From NCBI RefSeq assembly GCF_001661495.1, contig NZ_BDDT01000006.1, forward strand, positions 186,001 to 250,000: a DNA stretch of 64,000 nt, written 5' to 3'. Positions 57,078 to 64,000 of the stretch are shown here, in pieces. The translations under genes and the position numbers were made by a program. Source of the DNA: Pseudoalteromonas prydzensis (GTDB lineage: Bacteria; Pseudomonadota; Gammaproteobacteria; Enterobacterales; Alteromonadaceae). The notes under the pieces are model-generated. The model was not told the origin of the DNA, made no database searches, and saw only the letters and a list, made by a program, of their open reading frames with translations. Position 1 is the stretch's first letter. Every line of letters starts with the position of its first letter.

Positions 57078-57126
57078 GCCTGCTCTAGGCTTCAGCTAAA
57101 CACTGATTTTACCCAAATCAATACCC

Positions 57127-57160
57127 AAGCGGCCAGTTAATGGAATAATCATGGCCGCTT
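57127..57160. terminator. Hairpin between the convergent HAD and TetR genes
   Basis: A perfect 9-bp stem (AAGCGGCCA with TGGCCGCTT, loop 16) lies 49 bases after the HAD stop and 2 bases from the TetR stop. It lacks a clear T-run, so it is a moderate two-way terminator candidate. Confidence 0.5.
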
Positions 57161-57162
57161 AT

Positions 57163-57765
57163 TTATTGCTGCAGTTTAATACCGCTAATAAAAAATCGTG
57201 ATGTTAAGTCAATTAGTTGCTCAATTTTTTTTTCATCAAGTGCTGGTTTCCATTGGATCACTTGCTCCCAGTAGGCCATTTTCTTTAGCCCACCGTAGAA
57301 AAAGGCCGCAGCAATATCGGCAGGAATATCGTTTAATACCCCTGCTGCATGTGCTTGTGCAAACCAGCCTTGTAATCCTTTGCCACAATCTAAAAATTTA
57401 GCTTCTAGGCGCGCGGCTTGTTGTTTATCACGCATTGATTCAATGATCACAATACGCGACAAGGTTAAATAGTCTTCATCACTGCCTAAAGAAAGTGACA
57501 AGCGAGCAAGATCTTTTAGTTGCTCGTAAATTGGTACGTTGCTGCGAAAATGATAATTTTGTAACTGCTCAATACGCGACAGCAGCAATAACACTACATC
57601 ATCAAACAAAGCTTGTTTATTGGCGTAATGCTTATAAAGTGTGCGTTTTGAAACATTCGCTTTTTTCGCAATCGCTTCCATGGTTGTACCCACTAAACCA
57701 CGTTGCGCAAACTCCTCTACCGCAACGCACAATACATCATTTTGTTTAGTACTATTTGGTTCCAT
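57163..57765 (-). CDS. TetR/AcrR-family repressor of the adjacent efflux operon
   Basis: 200 residues from the ATG at 57765, preceded by GGGGGC; the frame is open 105 bases more into the intergenic region, without homology. The N-terminal HTH is TTMEAIAKKANVSKRTLYKH (28-47), and the C-terminal ligand domain resembles AefR/AcrR types. It is divergent from a periplasmic adaptor and RND pump and lies next to a large palindrome. By analogy with AcrR/MexR-type pairs it represses the pump until an inducing compound binds. Confidence 0.9.
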   Translation of the reverse strand: MEPNSTKQNDVLCVAVEEFAQRGLVGTTMEAIAKKANVSKRTLYKHYANKQALFDDVVLLLLSRIEQLQNYHFRSNVPIYEQLKDLARLSLSLGSDEDYLTLSRIVIIESMRDKQQAARLEAKFLDCGKGLQGWFAQAHAAGVLNDIPADIAAAFFYGGLKKMAYWEQVIQWKPALDEKKIEQLIDLTSRFFISGIKLQQ

Positions 57766-57827
57766 ACTGCCCCCAATATTTATCCAAATATTATACATGA
57801 ATTTGCAATATAATCGCACTTTAGAAA

Positions 57828-57882
57828 AAGTAAACGCAAGTGTATACCTTAAACATGAATAGGTATACACTTGCGTTTACTT
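57828..57882. promoter_or_regulatory. Large perfect inverted repeat, predicted TetR operator
   Basis: Two arms of 22 bp (57828-57849 and 57861-57882) are exact reverse complements with an 11-bp spacer. Each arm also contains the palindrome GTATAC, and the two GTATAC centres are 21 bp apart (two helical turns), as expected for two repressor dimers on one DNA face. It lies 63 bp from the TetR start and 121 bp from the adaptor start. Confidence 0.85.
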
Positions 57883-58003
57883 AAGCTAAATGGATTCAGC
57901 AAGCGCTATTTAAGTTGATCATAAAATCAACACTGTGCCATGCTATTAACTTAGAAAACATTTACTATTATTCATACTTAACAATTGGAACTGTGGAGTA
58001 ACC

Positions 58004-59206
58004 ATGCGTCTGCCTTTCGCACCATCAAAATTATCTTTACCTTTATTTTTATTAACCTCAGCCGCATTGTTACTGCAAGGCTGTAGTGAAGCCCCTGAAG
58101 CTGAACAAGCAGCAATGCATCCAGCAAGCGTTGCAACAACCATAGCAAGCTATGAAGATGCGCCGTTTACAATTGAACTGCCAGCCACCTTATCTGGCTC
58201 TAAAGAAGTTGAAGTGCGTGCCAGAGTGACAGGAATTTTAGAATCTCGTAACTTTGATGAAGGTCAAACCGTTAGCCAAGGACAATCTCTTTTTACTATC
58301 GATTTAGCCCCGTATCAACTCGCTGTTGAGAGCGCGCAAGCCGCCTTAGACGGCGCACAAGCCTCATTAGTACAATCTGAGCGTGAGGTTACACGTTTAG
58401 CAAAATTACGCGCTGACAAATCAGTATCACAACGTGACTACGATAACGCCAGCTCTACTAAAGATATTGCCAATACTACGTTAGCGGCCGCTAAAGTGGC
58501 ACTAAAAGAAGCCCAGCTCAATTTAGAATATGCACAAGTAAAAGCACCTGTTGCTGGTGTTATGGGCCGTGAATTTGTCTCAGAGGGCACTTATGTATCA
58601 GGCCCTGATCTATTATTAACGCAAATAACGCAACTTGATCCGATTCGATTACGCTTTGGTATTTCTGAGCGCGAGCAGTTACAAATGCGACAAGATGTCG
58701 CTAATGGCTCATTAACCTTGCCAGAAAAAGGCCAATGGCACACCAGCATCAAACTACAAGATGGCTCACTGTATCAACGAACCGGCAAAGTTAACTTCTC
58801 TGACGTGCGTATTAACCCAAATACCGGCACCAGTGAGCTGCAAGCAATTATTCCTAATTCCGACTTTAAACTACGTCCTGGGCAGTTTGTACGCGTTAGA
58901 TTAAGTGGCGCGGTGCGTAAAAATGCGTTTGTGATCCCACAGCGCGCAGTGCTTGATAACGGTACTGGCAAGTTTGTGTATGTCGTCGCAAAAAATGAAC
59001 AAGGCGGCACGATTGCCCGCCCAGCACCGGTTGAAGTCGGCGAATGGATCCAAAAGCCTGATAATCAAGGCGATAAAAACTTTTGGCTGATTAAGTCAGG
59101 GATCCAGCAAGGCGATGAAGTCATCATTGATGGCATGGCAAAGATTTTCTTTCCGGGTATGCCAGTGGCTGTTAACAATGCAACAAACAAGGTAAGCGCG
59201 GAATAA
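58004..59206 (+). CDS. RND efflux periplasmic adaptor lipoprotein (AcrA/MexA type)
   Basis: 400 residues. The lipobox LLLQGC places Cys27 at the mature N-terminus, with Ser at +2. The biotinyl-lipoyl halves are seen in VEVRARVTGILESRNFDEGQ and the later AQVKAPVAGVMGREFVSEGT, flanking a coiled-coil hairpin (about 95-165). The beta-barrel and membrane-proximal domains contain RTGKVNFSDVRINPNTGTSE and FVRVRLSGAVRKNAFVIPQR. It bridges the pump at 59221 to an outer-membrane channel. First gene of the pump operon; 14 bp separate the two. Confidence 0.94.
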   Translation: MRLPFAPSKLSLPLFLLTSAALLLQGCSEAPEAEQAAMHPASVATTIASYEDAPFTIELPATLSGSKEVEVRARVTGILESRNFDEGQTVSQGQSLFTIDLAPYQLAVESAQAALDGAQASLVQSEREVTRLAKLRADKSVSQRDYDNASSTKDIANTTLAAAKVALKEAQLNLEYAQVKAPVAGVMGREFVSEGTYVSGPDLLLTQITQLDPIRLRFGISEREQLQMRQDVANGSLTLPEKGQWHTSIKLQDGSLYQRTGKVNFSDVRINPNTGTSELQAIIPNSDFKLRPGQFVRVRLSGAVRKNAFVIPQRAVLDNGTGKFVYVVAKNEQGGTIARPAPVEVGEWIQKPDNQGDKNFWLIKSGIQQGDEVIIDGMAKIFFPGMPVAVNNATNKVSAE

Positions 59207-59220
59207 GCGCAGGGAGTATT

Positions 59221-62200
59221 ATGTTTTCTCGTTATTTTATCGACAGACCTATTTTTGCGTTTGTGATCTCTATCGTCATTGTTTTAGCAGGCCTTGCAGC
59301 TATGCGCAGTTTGCCCATTGCGCAATACCCTGAAATTGCCCCACCGGTTGTGCAAGTTACAGCAGCTTATCCGGGAGCTTCAGCTGAAGTACTTGAACAA
59401 ACAGTCGCAGCACCAATAGAAAACGCCATTACCGGTGTAGAAGGCATGATGTATATGTCTTCAACCTCTACCAGCTCTGGTGCAACAACGATTGAAATAA
59501 CCTTTGAAATTGGTACCGATATTGACCAAGCTGCGGTCAATGTCAATAACCGCGTCAAACAAGTTGAAGCCCGGTTGCCAGAAGAGACACGCCGCCAAGG
59601 TGTAGTAGTGCAAAAAGGGTCATCAAGCTTTTTACAAGTGCACGCGTTTTATTCGCCAGATGGGAGCCGTGATAGTCTATGGACGTCAAATTATGTGACA
59701 CTGAATATTTTAGATCGCATCAAACGTATTCCCGGCACTACTAGCGTACAAATTTTTGGTGCTAAAGATTACGCCATGCGGATTTGGCTGCGTCCTGATG
59801 TAATGAGTCAGCTCGGTGTGACGGTTGAAGAAGTAGCGGGTGCTATTCGCAGCCAAAACTCTCAATATGCGGCGGGTTCGATTGGTGCAACTCCCACTTC
59901 GCAATCTGCGCAAGAGCTCGTTTACAGCGTGACGGCACAAGGGCGTTTATCGGAACCGGAGCAGTTTGAAGAAATCATTATTCGTTCAAATCTTGATGGC
60001 AGTAGCTTACGATTAAAAGATATAGCCCGTGTTGAACTAGGTGCGAAAGATTATAACTTTAGAGGGACCATCAACGGTAAAGAAGCCGTGCTCCTTGGTA
60101 TTTTCCTGCAACCTGGCGCCAATGCCCTTGATGTAGCCGCAGAAGTAAATGGCGTATTAGCACAAGTGACCCAGCAATTTCCGACAGGCCTTGCTCACTT
60201 AAATTCGTACGATACCACCCGTTTTGTTGAAGTCTCAATTCGAGAAGTTGTCATCACCTTAATTGAAGCAATGGTGTTAGTGTTTCTAGTGGTATTTTTG
60301 TTTTTACAAAATTGGCGCGCCACGCTTATTCCAACCCTTGCCGTGCCGGTATCACTACTTGGCACATTTGCGGGCATGTATATGCTTGGCTACTCAATTA
60401 ACTCGCTGACCTTATTTGGTATGGTGCTGTCTATTGGTATCGTGGTGGATGACGCTATCGTGGTACTTGAAAATGTTGAACGTATCATGCATGAAGAGCA
60501 TGTTAGTGCCCATGAAGCTGCCATTAAAGCCATGAAAGAAGTATCAGGCCCTGTTGTTGCGATTGTGTTGGTGTTGTGCTCTGTATTCGTGCCGATTGCC
60601 TTTTTAGGTGGCTTAACTGGTGAATTGTTCCGTCAGTTTGCCATTACTATCTCAATTGCAGTGAGCTTATCAGGCGTAGTCGCACTGACCATGACGCCCG
60701 CTTTATGTGTACTTATCTTAAAACAAGAGCACAAACAAACCGCCAAATTCTTTTTATGGTTCAACCGTGTATTTACCAAAATAACCAGTAAATACGTGGG
60801 TGCCGTTGGATTTATGGTGCGCCGCGGTGCATTGGGGCTATTGCTGATGATTGGTATGGTGTCAATCACCATTGGACTTTGGAAAAACACTCCTGGTTCA
60901 CTGGTGCCCGATGAAGACCAAGGCTTTTATATTTCTGCAATTTTTTTACCTGATGGCTCCTCATTAGAGCGTACAGAAGAAGTCGTCGCAGAAGTAATTA
61001 GTGCCGTACAGTCAAACCCTGCCAATGAAAATGTCGTGGCATTCACAGGTTTTGACTTTATCGGTGGCGGTTATAAAAACAGTGCAGCAACCTTATTTGT
61101 AACACAAACGCATTGGGACGAACGAGAAATTGATACCAAAAGTCTCGTTAATGAGCTGTTTATGAAAACCGCACATATAAATGAGGCTTTAGTGCTGGCG
61201 TTTAACCCCCCTGCTATTTTTGGCTTAGGCAATACTGGCGGCTTTGAATTTTATATTCAAAACAAAGGCGCAGGTGGCCCGGAAAAGCTACAACAAGCCA
61301 TGGGGCTAATGATGGCTGAAGCACAAAAAAGCCCGATATTAAGTGGCTTACAAACATTATGGCGTCCAAATGCACCGCAATTAAAAGTGGATGTAGACCG
61401 CGAGCAAGCCCGTGCCATGGGCATTGAGATTGACGATGCGTTCACCGCCCTTGCTGGCACACTCGGCACTTACTATGTTAATGATTTCAATAAATTTGGT
61501 CGTGCATGGCAAGTACTGATGTCGGCAGAAGCAGAGTTTAGAATGAAACCGGATGACATAGGTCGAATTTATGTGAAAAACAGCCAAGGTACTATGGTGC
61601 CCATGTCGGCGTTTACTAACATAGAATACAGCCGCGGACCAGAAAGCCTGAACCGTTATAACAACCTGCCAGCGGTTAAATTGCTCGGTAACGCCGCACC
61701 GGGTTACAGCTCTGGTCAAGCAATTGCTGAGGTAGAGCGTATTGCGAAAGCCGTCTTACCACCGGATATGACTTATGATTGGACCGGCTCTGCGTATCAA
61801 GAAAAGCGCAGCTCAGGCACCACAGGCATTGCCTTAGGCCTTGCGGTGATCATGGTATTTTTGATCCTTGCAGCACTTTACGAGCGTTGGTCTTTACCAT
61901 TATCGGTGATGTTGGCCCTGCCATTTGGTACCTTTGGCGCGTTGGTGTCAATCTGGTTAGTCGGCATGACCAATGATGTCTACTTCCAAATCGGCTTAGT
62001 GACTTTACTTGGCTTAGCCAGTAAGAACGCCATCTTGATTGTTGAATACGCCTTGATGAAACACCAGCAAGGTTGGAGCGCAAGCGCTGCAGCACTTGAA
62101 GCTGCCCGCCTACGGTTTAGACCGATTATTATGACCTCATTGGCGTTTATTTTAGGTGTAGTGCCTTTGGTTATCAGTTCTGGCGCCGGTGCTGGCGCAC

Positions 62201-62394
62201 GTCATAGTGTTGGTACTGGGGTTATGGGCGGGATGATGGCTGCAACATTCCTAGCAGTATTTTTTGTGCCTCTGTTCTTTTACTGGCTGACAGAGCGTAA
62301 ATTAACAGAGCAACGCTCCCGTGCAGATTTAGCGGATGAAATCGCAGCTCACCATAAACGAGAGCATGTCGATACTCAAGAAGGTAATGTTTAA
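59221..62394 (+). CDS. RND multidrug efflux transporter (AcrB/MexB type)
   Basis: 1057 residues with twelve membrane helices and two large periplasmic loops, the standard HAE-1 length. It opens MFSRYFIDRPIFAFVISI. The proton-relay Asp pair is D410-D411 in SIGIVVDDAIVVLENVE, the essential Lys lies in LASKNAILIVEYA, and GxSGxA-like motifs occur in both halves. Substrates cannot be fixed from sequence; HAE-1 pumps export hydrophobic and amphipathic drugs, dyes, bile-like compounds. No outer-membrane factor gene follows; a TolC-like channel is presumably encoded elsewhere. A strong terminator follows. Confidence 0.95.
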   Translation: MFSRYFIDRPIFAFVISIVIVLAGLAAMRSLPIAQYPEIAPPVVQVTAAYPGASAEVLEQTVAAPIENAITGVEGMMYMSSTSTSSGATTIEITFEIGTDIDQAAVNVNNRVKQVEARLPEETRRQGVVVQKGSSSFLQVHAFYSPDGSRDSLWTSNYVTLNILDRIKRIPGTTSVQIFGAKDYAMRIWLRPDVMSQLGVTVEEVAGAIRSQNSQYAAGSIGATPTSQSAQELVYSVTAQGRLSEPEQFEEIIIRSNLDGSSLRLKDIARVELGAKDYNFRGTINGKEAVLLGIFLQPGANALDVAAEVNGVLAQVTQQFPTGLAHLNSYDTTRFVEVSIREVVITLIEAMVLVFLVVFLFLQNWRATLIPTLAVPVSLLGTFAGMYMLGYSINSLTLFGMVLSIGIVVDDAIVVLENVERIMHEEHVSAHEAAIKAMKEVSGPVVAIVLVLCSVFVPIAFLGGLTGELFRQFAITISIAVSLSGVVALTMTPALCVLILKQEHKQTAKFFLWFNRVFTKITSKYVGAVGFMVRRGALGLLLMIGMVSITIGLWKNTPGSLVPDEDQGFYISAIFLPDGSSLERTEEVVAEVISAVQSNPANENVVAFTGFDFIGGGYKNSAATLFVTQTHWDEREIDTKSLVNELFMKTAHINEALVLAFNPPAIFGLGNTGGFEFYIQNKGAGGPEKLQQAMGLMMAEAQKSPILSGLQTLWRPNAPQLKVDVDREQARAMGIEIDDAFTALAGTLGTYYVNDFNKFGRAWQVLMSAEAEFRMKPDDIGRIYVKNSQGTMVPMSAFTNIEYSRGPESLNRYNNLPAVKLLGNAAPGYSSGQAIAEVERIAKAVLPPDMTYDWTGSAYQEKRSSGTTGIALGLAVIMVFLILAALYERWSLPLSVMLALPFGTFGALVSIWLVGMTNDVYFQIGLVTLLGLASKNAILIVEYALMKHQQGWSASAAALEAARLRFRPIIMTSLAFILGVVPLVISSGAGAGARHSVGTGVMGGMMAATFLAVFFVPLFFYWLTERKLTEQRSRADLADEIAAHHKREHVDTQEGNV

Positions 62395-62413
62395 TTACTT
62401 ACAACAAAAATAT

Positions 62414-62441
62414 AAGGGCAAACAGTAGTTTGCCCTTTTTT
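62414..62441 (+). terminator. Terminator of the efflux operon
   Basis: A perfect 10-bp stem (AAGGGCAAAC with GTTTGCCCTT, loop AGTA) continues into a run of Ts, 19 bases past the pump stop. Confidence 0.92.
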
Positions 62442-62514
62442 ATGGCAACTTGATAACTAGCAATTTTATGTTGTCAGCGCTACTATATTAATTCGTGCGT
62501 CGAGGAGCCTAATT

Positions 62515-63156
62515 ATGAACAGTGAAAAATTAACCGAGTTTGAGCAGTACTTTCAAATAGATGAAAGTAACCGAGTCAATTTATTTGCCGTAGATGATAA
62601 CAAGGTGCCGACAACGTTAGCGCAATTAGAAGCCGATATTCCCCCGTTATTTAAACTCGCCAATGAAGTGAGTGAACTCGAACAAAGCTCTCTCAGACCA
62701 CTGCGTAACTTAGGTGATGTGGCACAAGAACTCGCGGTGTTTTTACAAGCACAATCGCGCAAAATTGACTTGATAATGAGCCATATTTTAGCTTCAGAAC
62801 AACCTGAAGATAACGCTATGTATTGTGATAGCTACGGCGGTGGCGGTGTAAAATTAACCGATACAAAAGCTTACTCAATTGGCCAAGCATTTCGCACAAA
62901 ACTGTTTTTACAACACGAAGCATCTGCAATTTATTGTTATACCGAAGTGGTGGCTGTTAATAAAATTGACGATGAACATTACCAATACACCTTACTATTT
63001 AAAGCTATTCGCGACACTGATCAAGAACTTGTCGTGCGTGCCAGTTTGCATGCACAAACTCGACAGCTTAAGAAGCGCCAACAACAGCAAGCTGATGAAC
63101 AATCTTTTGAACAATTGAAAACCGACGAAGAAACACCGACAAAGCCTGAACAATAA
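62515..63156 (+). CDS. Possible PilZ-domain protein of unknown function
   Basis: 213 residues, no signal peptide or membrane segment. The N-terminal half is acidic and helical. Residues about 100-185 (YCDSYGGGGVKLTDTKAYSI, then a TKLFL strand and YTLLFKAI) have the strand pattern of a PilZ-like barrel. The RxxxR c-di-GMP motif is not obvious, so binding is uncertain. The last 30 residues are a Gln/Glu/Lys-rich tail. A GAGG element precedes the ATG. It lies 68 bp upstream of the agmatine deiminase gene, possibly in the same transcript. Confidence 0.6.
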   Translation: MNSEKLTEFEQYFQIDESNRVNLFAVDDNKVPTTLAQLEADIPPLFKLANEVSELEQSSLRPLRNLGDVAQELAVFLQAQSRKIDLIMSHILASEQPEDNAMYCDSYGGGGVKLTDTKAYSIGQAFRTKLFLQHEASAIYCYTEVVAVNKIDDEHYQYTLLFKAIRDTDQELVVRASLHAQTRQLKKRQQQQADEQSFEQLKTDEETPTKPEQ

Positions 63157-63224
63157 CCATGAAAAAGCTGACATATGCGGCTGAAATGCTAAACTAGCCA
63201 CACCTTTGTTTGTTTATTAAATTC

Positions 63225-64000
63225 ATGAACTTTAGACTATTACCCGAATGGGCTGAGCAAGACGCTGTTATGCTCACTTGGCCTCACCAAGCCACTGATT
63301 GGTGCGACAACTTAACCGCTGTAGAGCCGGTCTATGTGCAACTATGTCAACACATCTGCGACGTTCAGCAATTAGTGATCATCGCTCATGATGAAGCATT
63401 AAAAACCTACATAAGCCAGTTGTTAACTCAAAATAAAGTTGATTTAAGCCGTGTGCATTTTGTGGTGACACCGTGTAACGATACATGGGCCCGCGATCAT
63501 GGGCCACTGACCTGTGCTGCATTAGAAGATAGCAAGCAACTAAAAATCGTTGATTTTACCTTTAATGGCTGGGGTAATAAATTTACCAGTGATTTAGATA
63601 ACCAGATCAATGCAGTACTGGTTGAGCAACTTGCCGATCCTGCTAATCAATATCAAGCCCTCAACTTAGTGTTAGAAGGCGGTGGCGTTGAGATTGATCA
63701 ACACGGTGTATTATTGACCACCAGTGAATGTTTACTCAATCCAAATCGTAATCCTGATCTAAGCCAGCAAGACATTGAACAGTGCCTGCGTGACCACCTT
63801 GGCGCAAGCGACTTTTTATGGGTTGATCACGGCTATTTAGCCGGTGACGATACCGATAGTCATATCGACACTTTAGTGCGCTTTGCTCCCAACGATACCT
63901 TAGTGTATGTAAAATGTGATGACGAAAGTGATGAGCACTTCAGTGCTCTCAATGCTATGGAAAAACAGTTACAAGGTTTTAAAACAACCACAGGTAAACC
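63225..64000 (+). CDS. aguA: Agmatine deiminase (C-terminus cut by window edge)
   Basis: About 258 residues are visible from the ATG at 63225, and the frame continues past the window. The peptidyl-arginine-deiminase fold opens with LLPEWAEQDAVMLTWPH. The catalytic Asp and His are in NDTWARDHGPL and LEGGGVEID, with DHGYLAGDDTDSHIDTLVRF as the second acidic/His segment. The nucleophilic Cys near the C-terminus is outside the window. It converts agmatine to N-carbamoylputrescine in putrescine synthesis. Confidence 0.92.
   Translation, partial: MNFRLLPEWAEQDAVMLTWPHQATDWCDNLTAVEPVYVQLCQHICDVQQLVIIAHDEALKTYISQLLTQNKVDLSRVHFVVTPCNDTWARDHGPLTCAALEDSKQLKIVDFTFNGWGNKFTSDLDNQINAVLVEQLADPANQYQALNLVLEGGGVEIDQHGVLLTTSECLLNPNRNPDLSQQDIEQCLRDHLGASDFLWVDHGYLAGDDTDSHIDTLVRFAPNDTLVYVKCDDESDEHFSALNAMEKQLQGFKTTTGK

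Overview
The window looks like chromosomal DNA of a marine gammaproteobacterium of the order Alteromonadales, most like Pseudoalteromonas. This is inferred from gene content and order (rpmF-plsX-fabDG-acpP-fabF-pabC-mltG-tmk-holB-pilZ-tatD, rluC/rne divergence, yejK/yejL/yejM), from moderate-to-low GC, and from the AcnD/PrpF form of the methylcitrate cycle. No tRNA, rRNA, insertion sequence, prophage or CRISPR array was recognised. Both ends cut genes: a PP2C-kinase fusion at the left and agmatine deiminase at the right.

Layout. 1-6914: nitrate assimilation and molybdenum (PP2C/Ser-Thr kinase, nitrate transporter nasA, molybdate transporter modABC, and divergent moeA), since nitrate reductase needs the molybdenum cofactor. 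7028-7924: an orphan periplasmic solute-binding-like protein. 7965-14064: an unusual minus-strand operon encoding a 1021-residue lipoprotein with a long Ala-rich coiled coil, an outer-membrane beta-barrel and a second large lipoprotein that looks paralogous to the first. I recognise no described system here, and it is the best candidate for something new. 14485-21201: the propionate/methylcitrate operon (GntR regulator, prpB, prpC, acnD, prpF), with a recognisable promoter, an operator-like palindrome and an internal terminator. 21393-24011: rsmF, a possible small RNA and a polysaccharide deacetylase.

24027-38114: a long block of mostly minus-strand housekeeping genes: PhoD-like phosphatase, tatD, pilZ, holB, tmk, mltG, pabC, fabF, acpP, fabG, fabD, plsX, rpmF, yceD, then maf (plus strand), a HAD phosphatase and rluC. 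fabH is missing from its usual place between plsX and fabD. 38115-42098: RNase E with a long leader and a repetitive acidic tail. 42478-49184: yejK, yejL, a shortened YejM/PbgA-like protein, a DUF4124 protein, aceK, a LysR regulator and a small four-helix-bundle protein.

49408-54534: an orphan ExbD facing a complete cell-surface signalling set (ECF sigma factor, FecR-like anti-sigma factor, STN-domain TonB-dependent receptor). The receptor appears to carry a second, internal signal peptide. 54663-57077: a LysR regulator divergent from a peroxiredoxin-like protein that is translationally coupled to an exported haloacid-dehalogenase-type protein. 57163-62394: a TetR repressor divergent from a two-gene RND efflux system, with a perfect 22-bp inverted repeat between them as the likely operator. 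62515-64000: a possible PilZ-domain protein and the start of aguA.

All functions are read from sequence motifs and gene context without database searches. Start codons were adjusted where a ribosome-binding site or family alignment from memory favoured an internal start.
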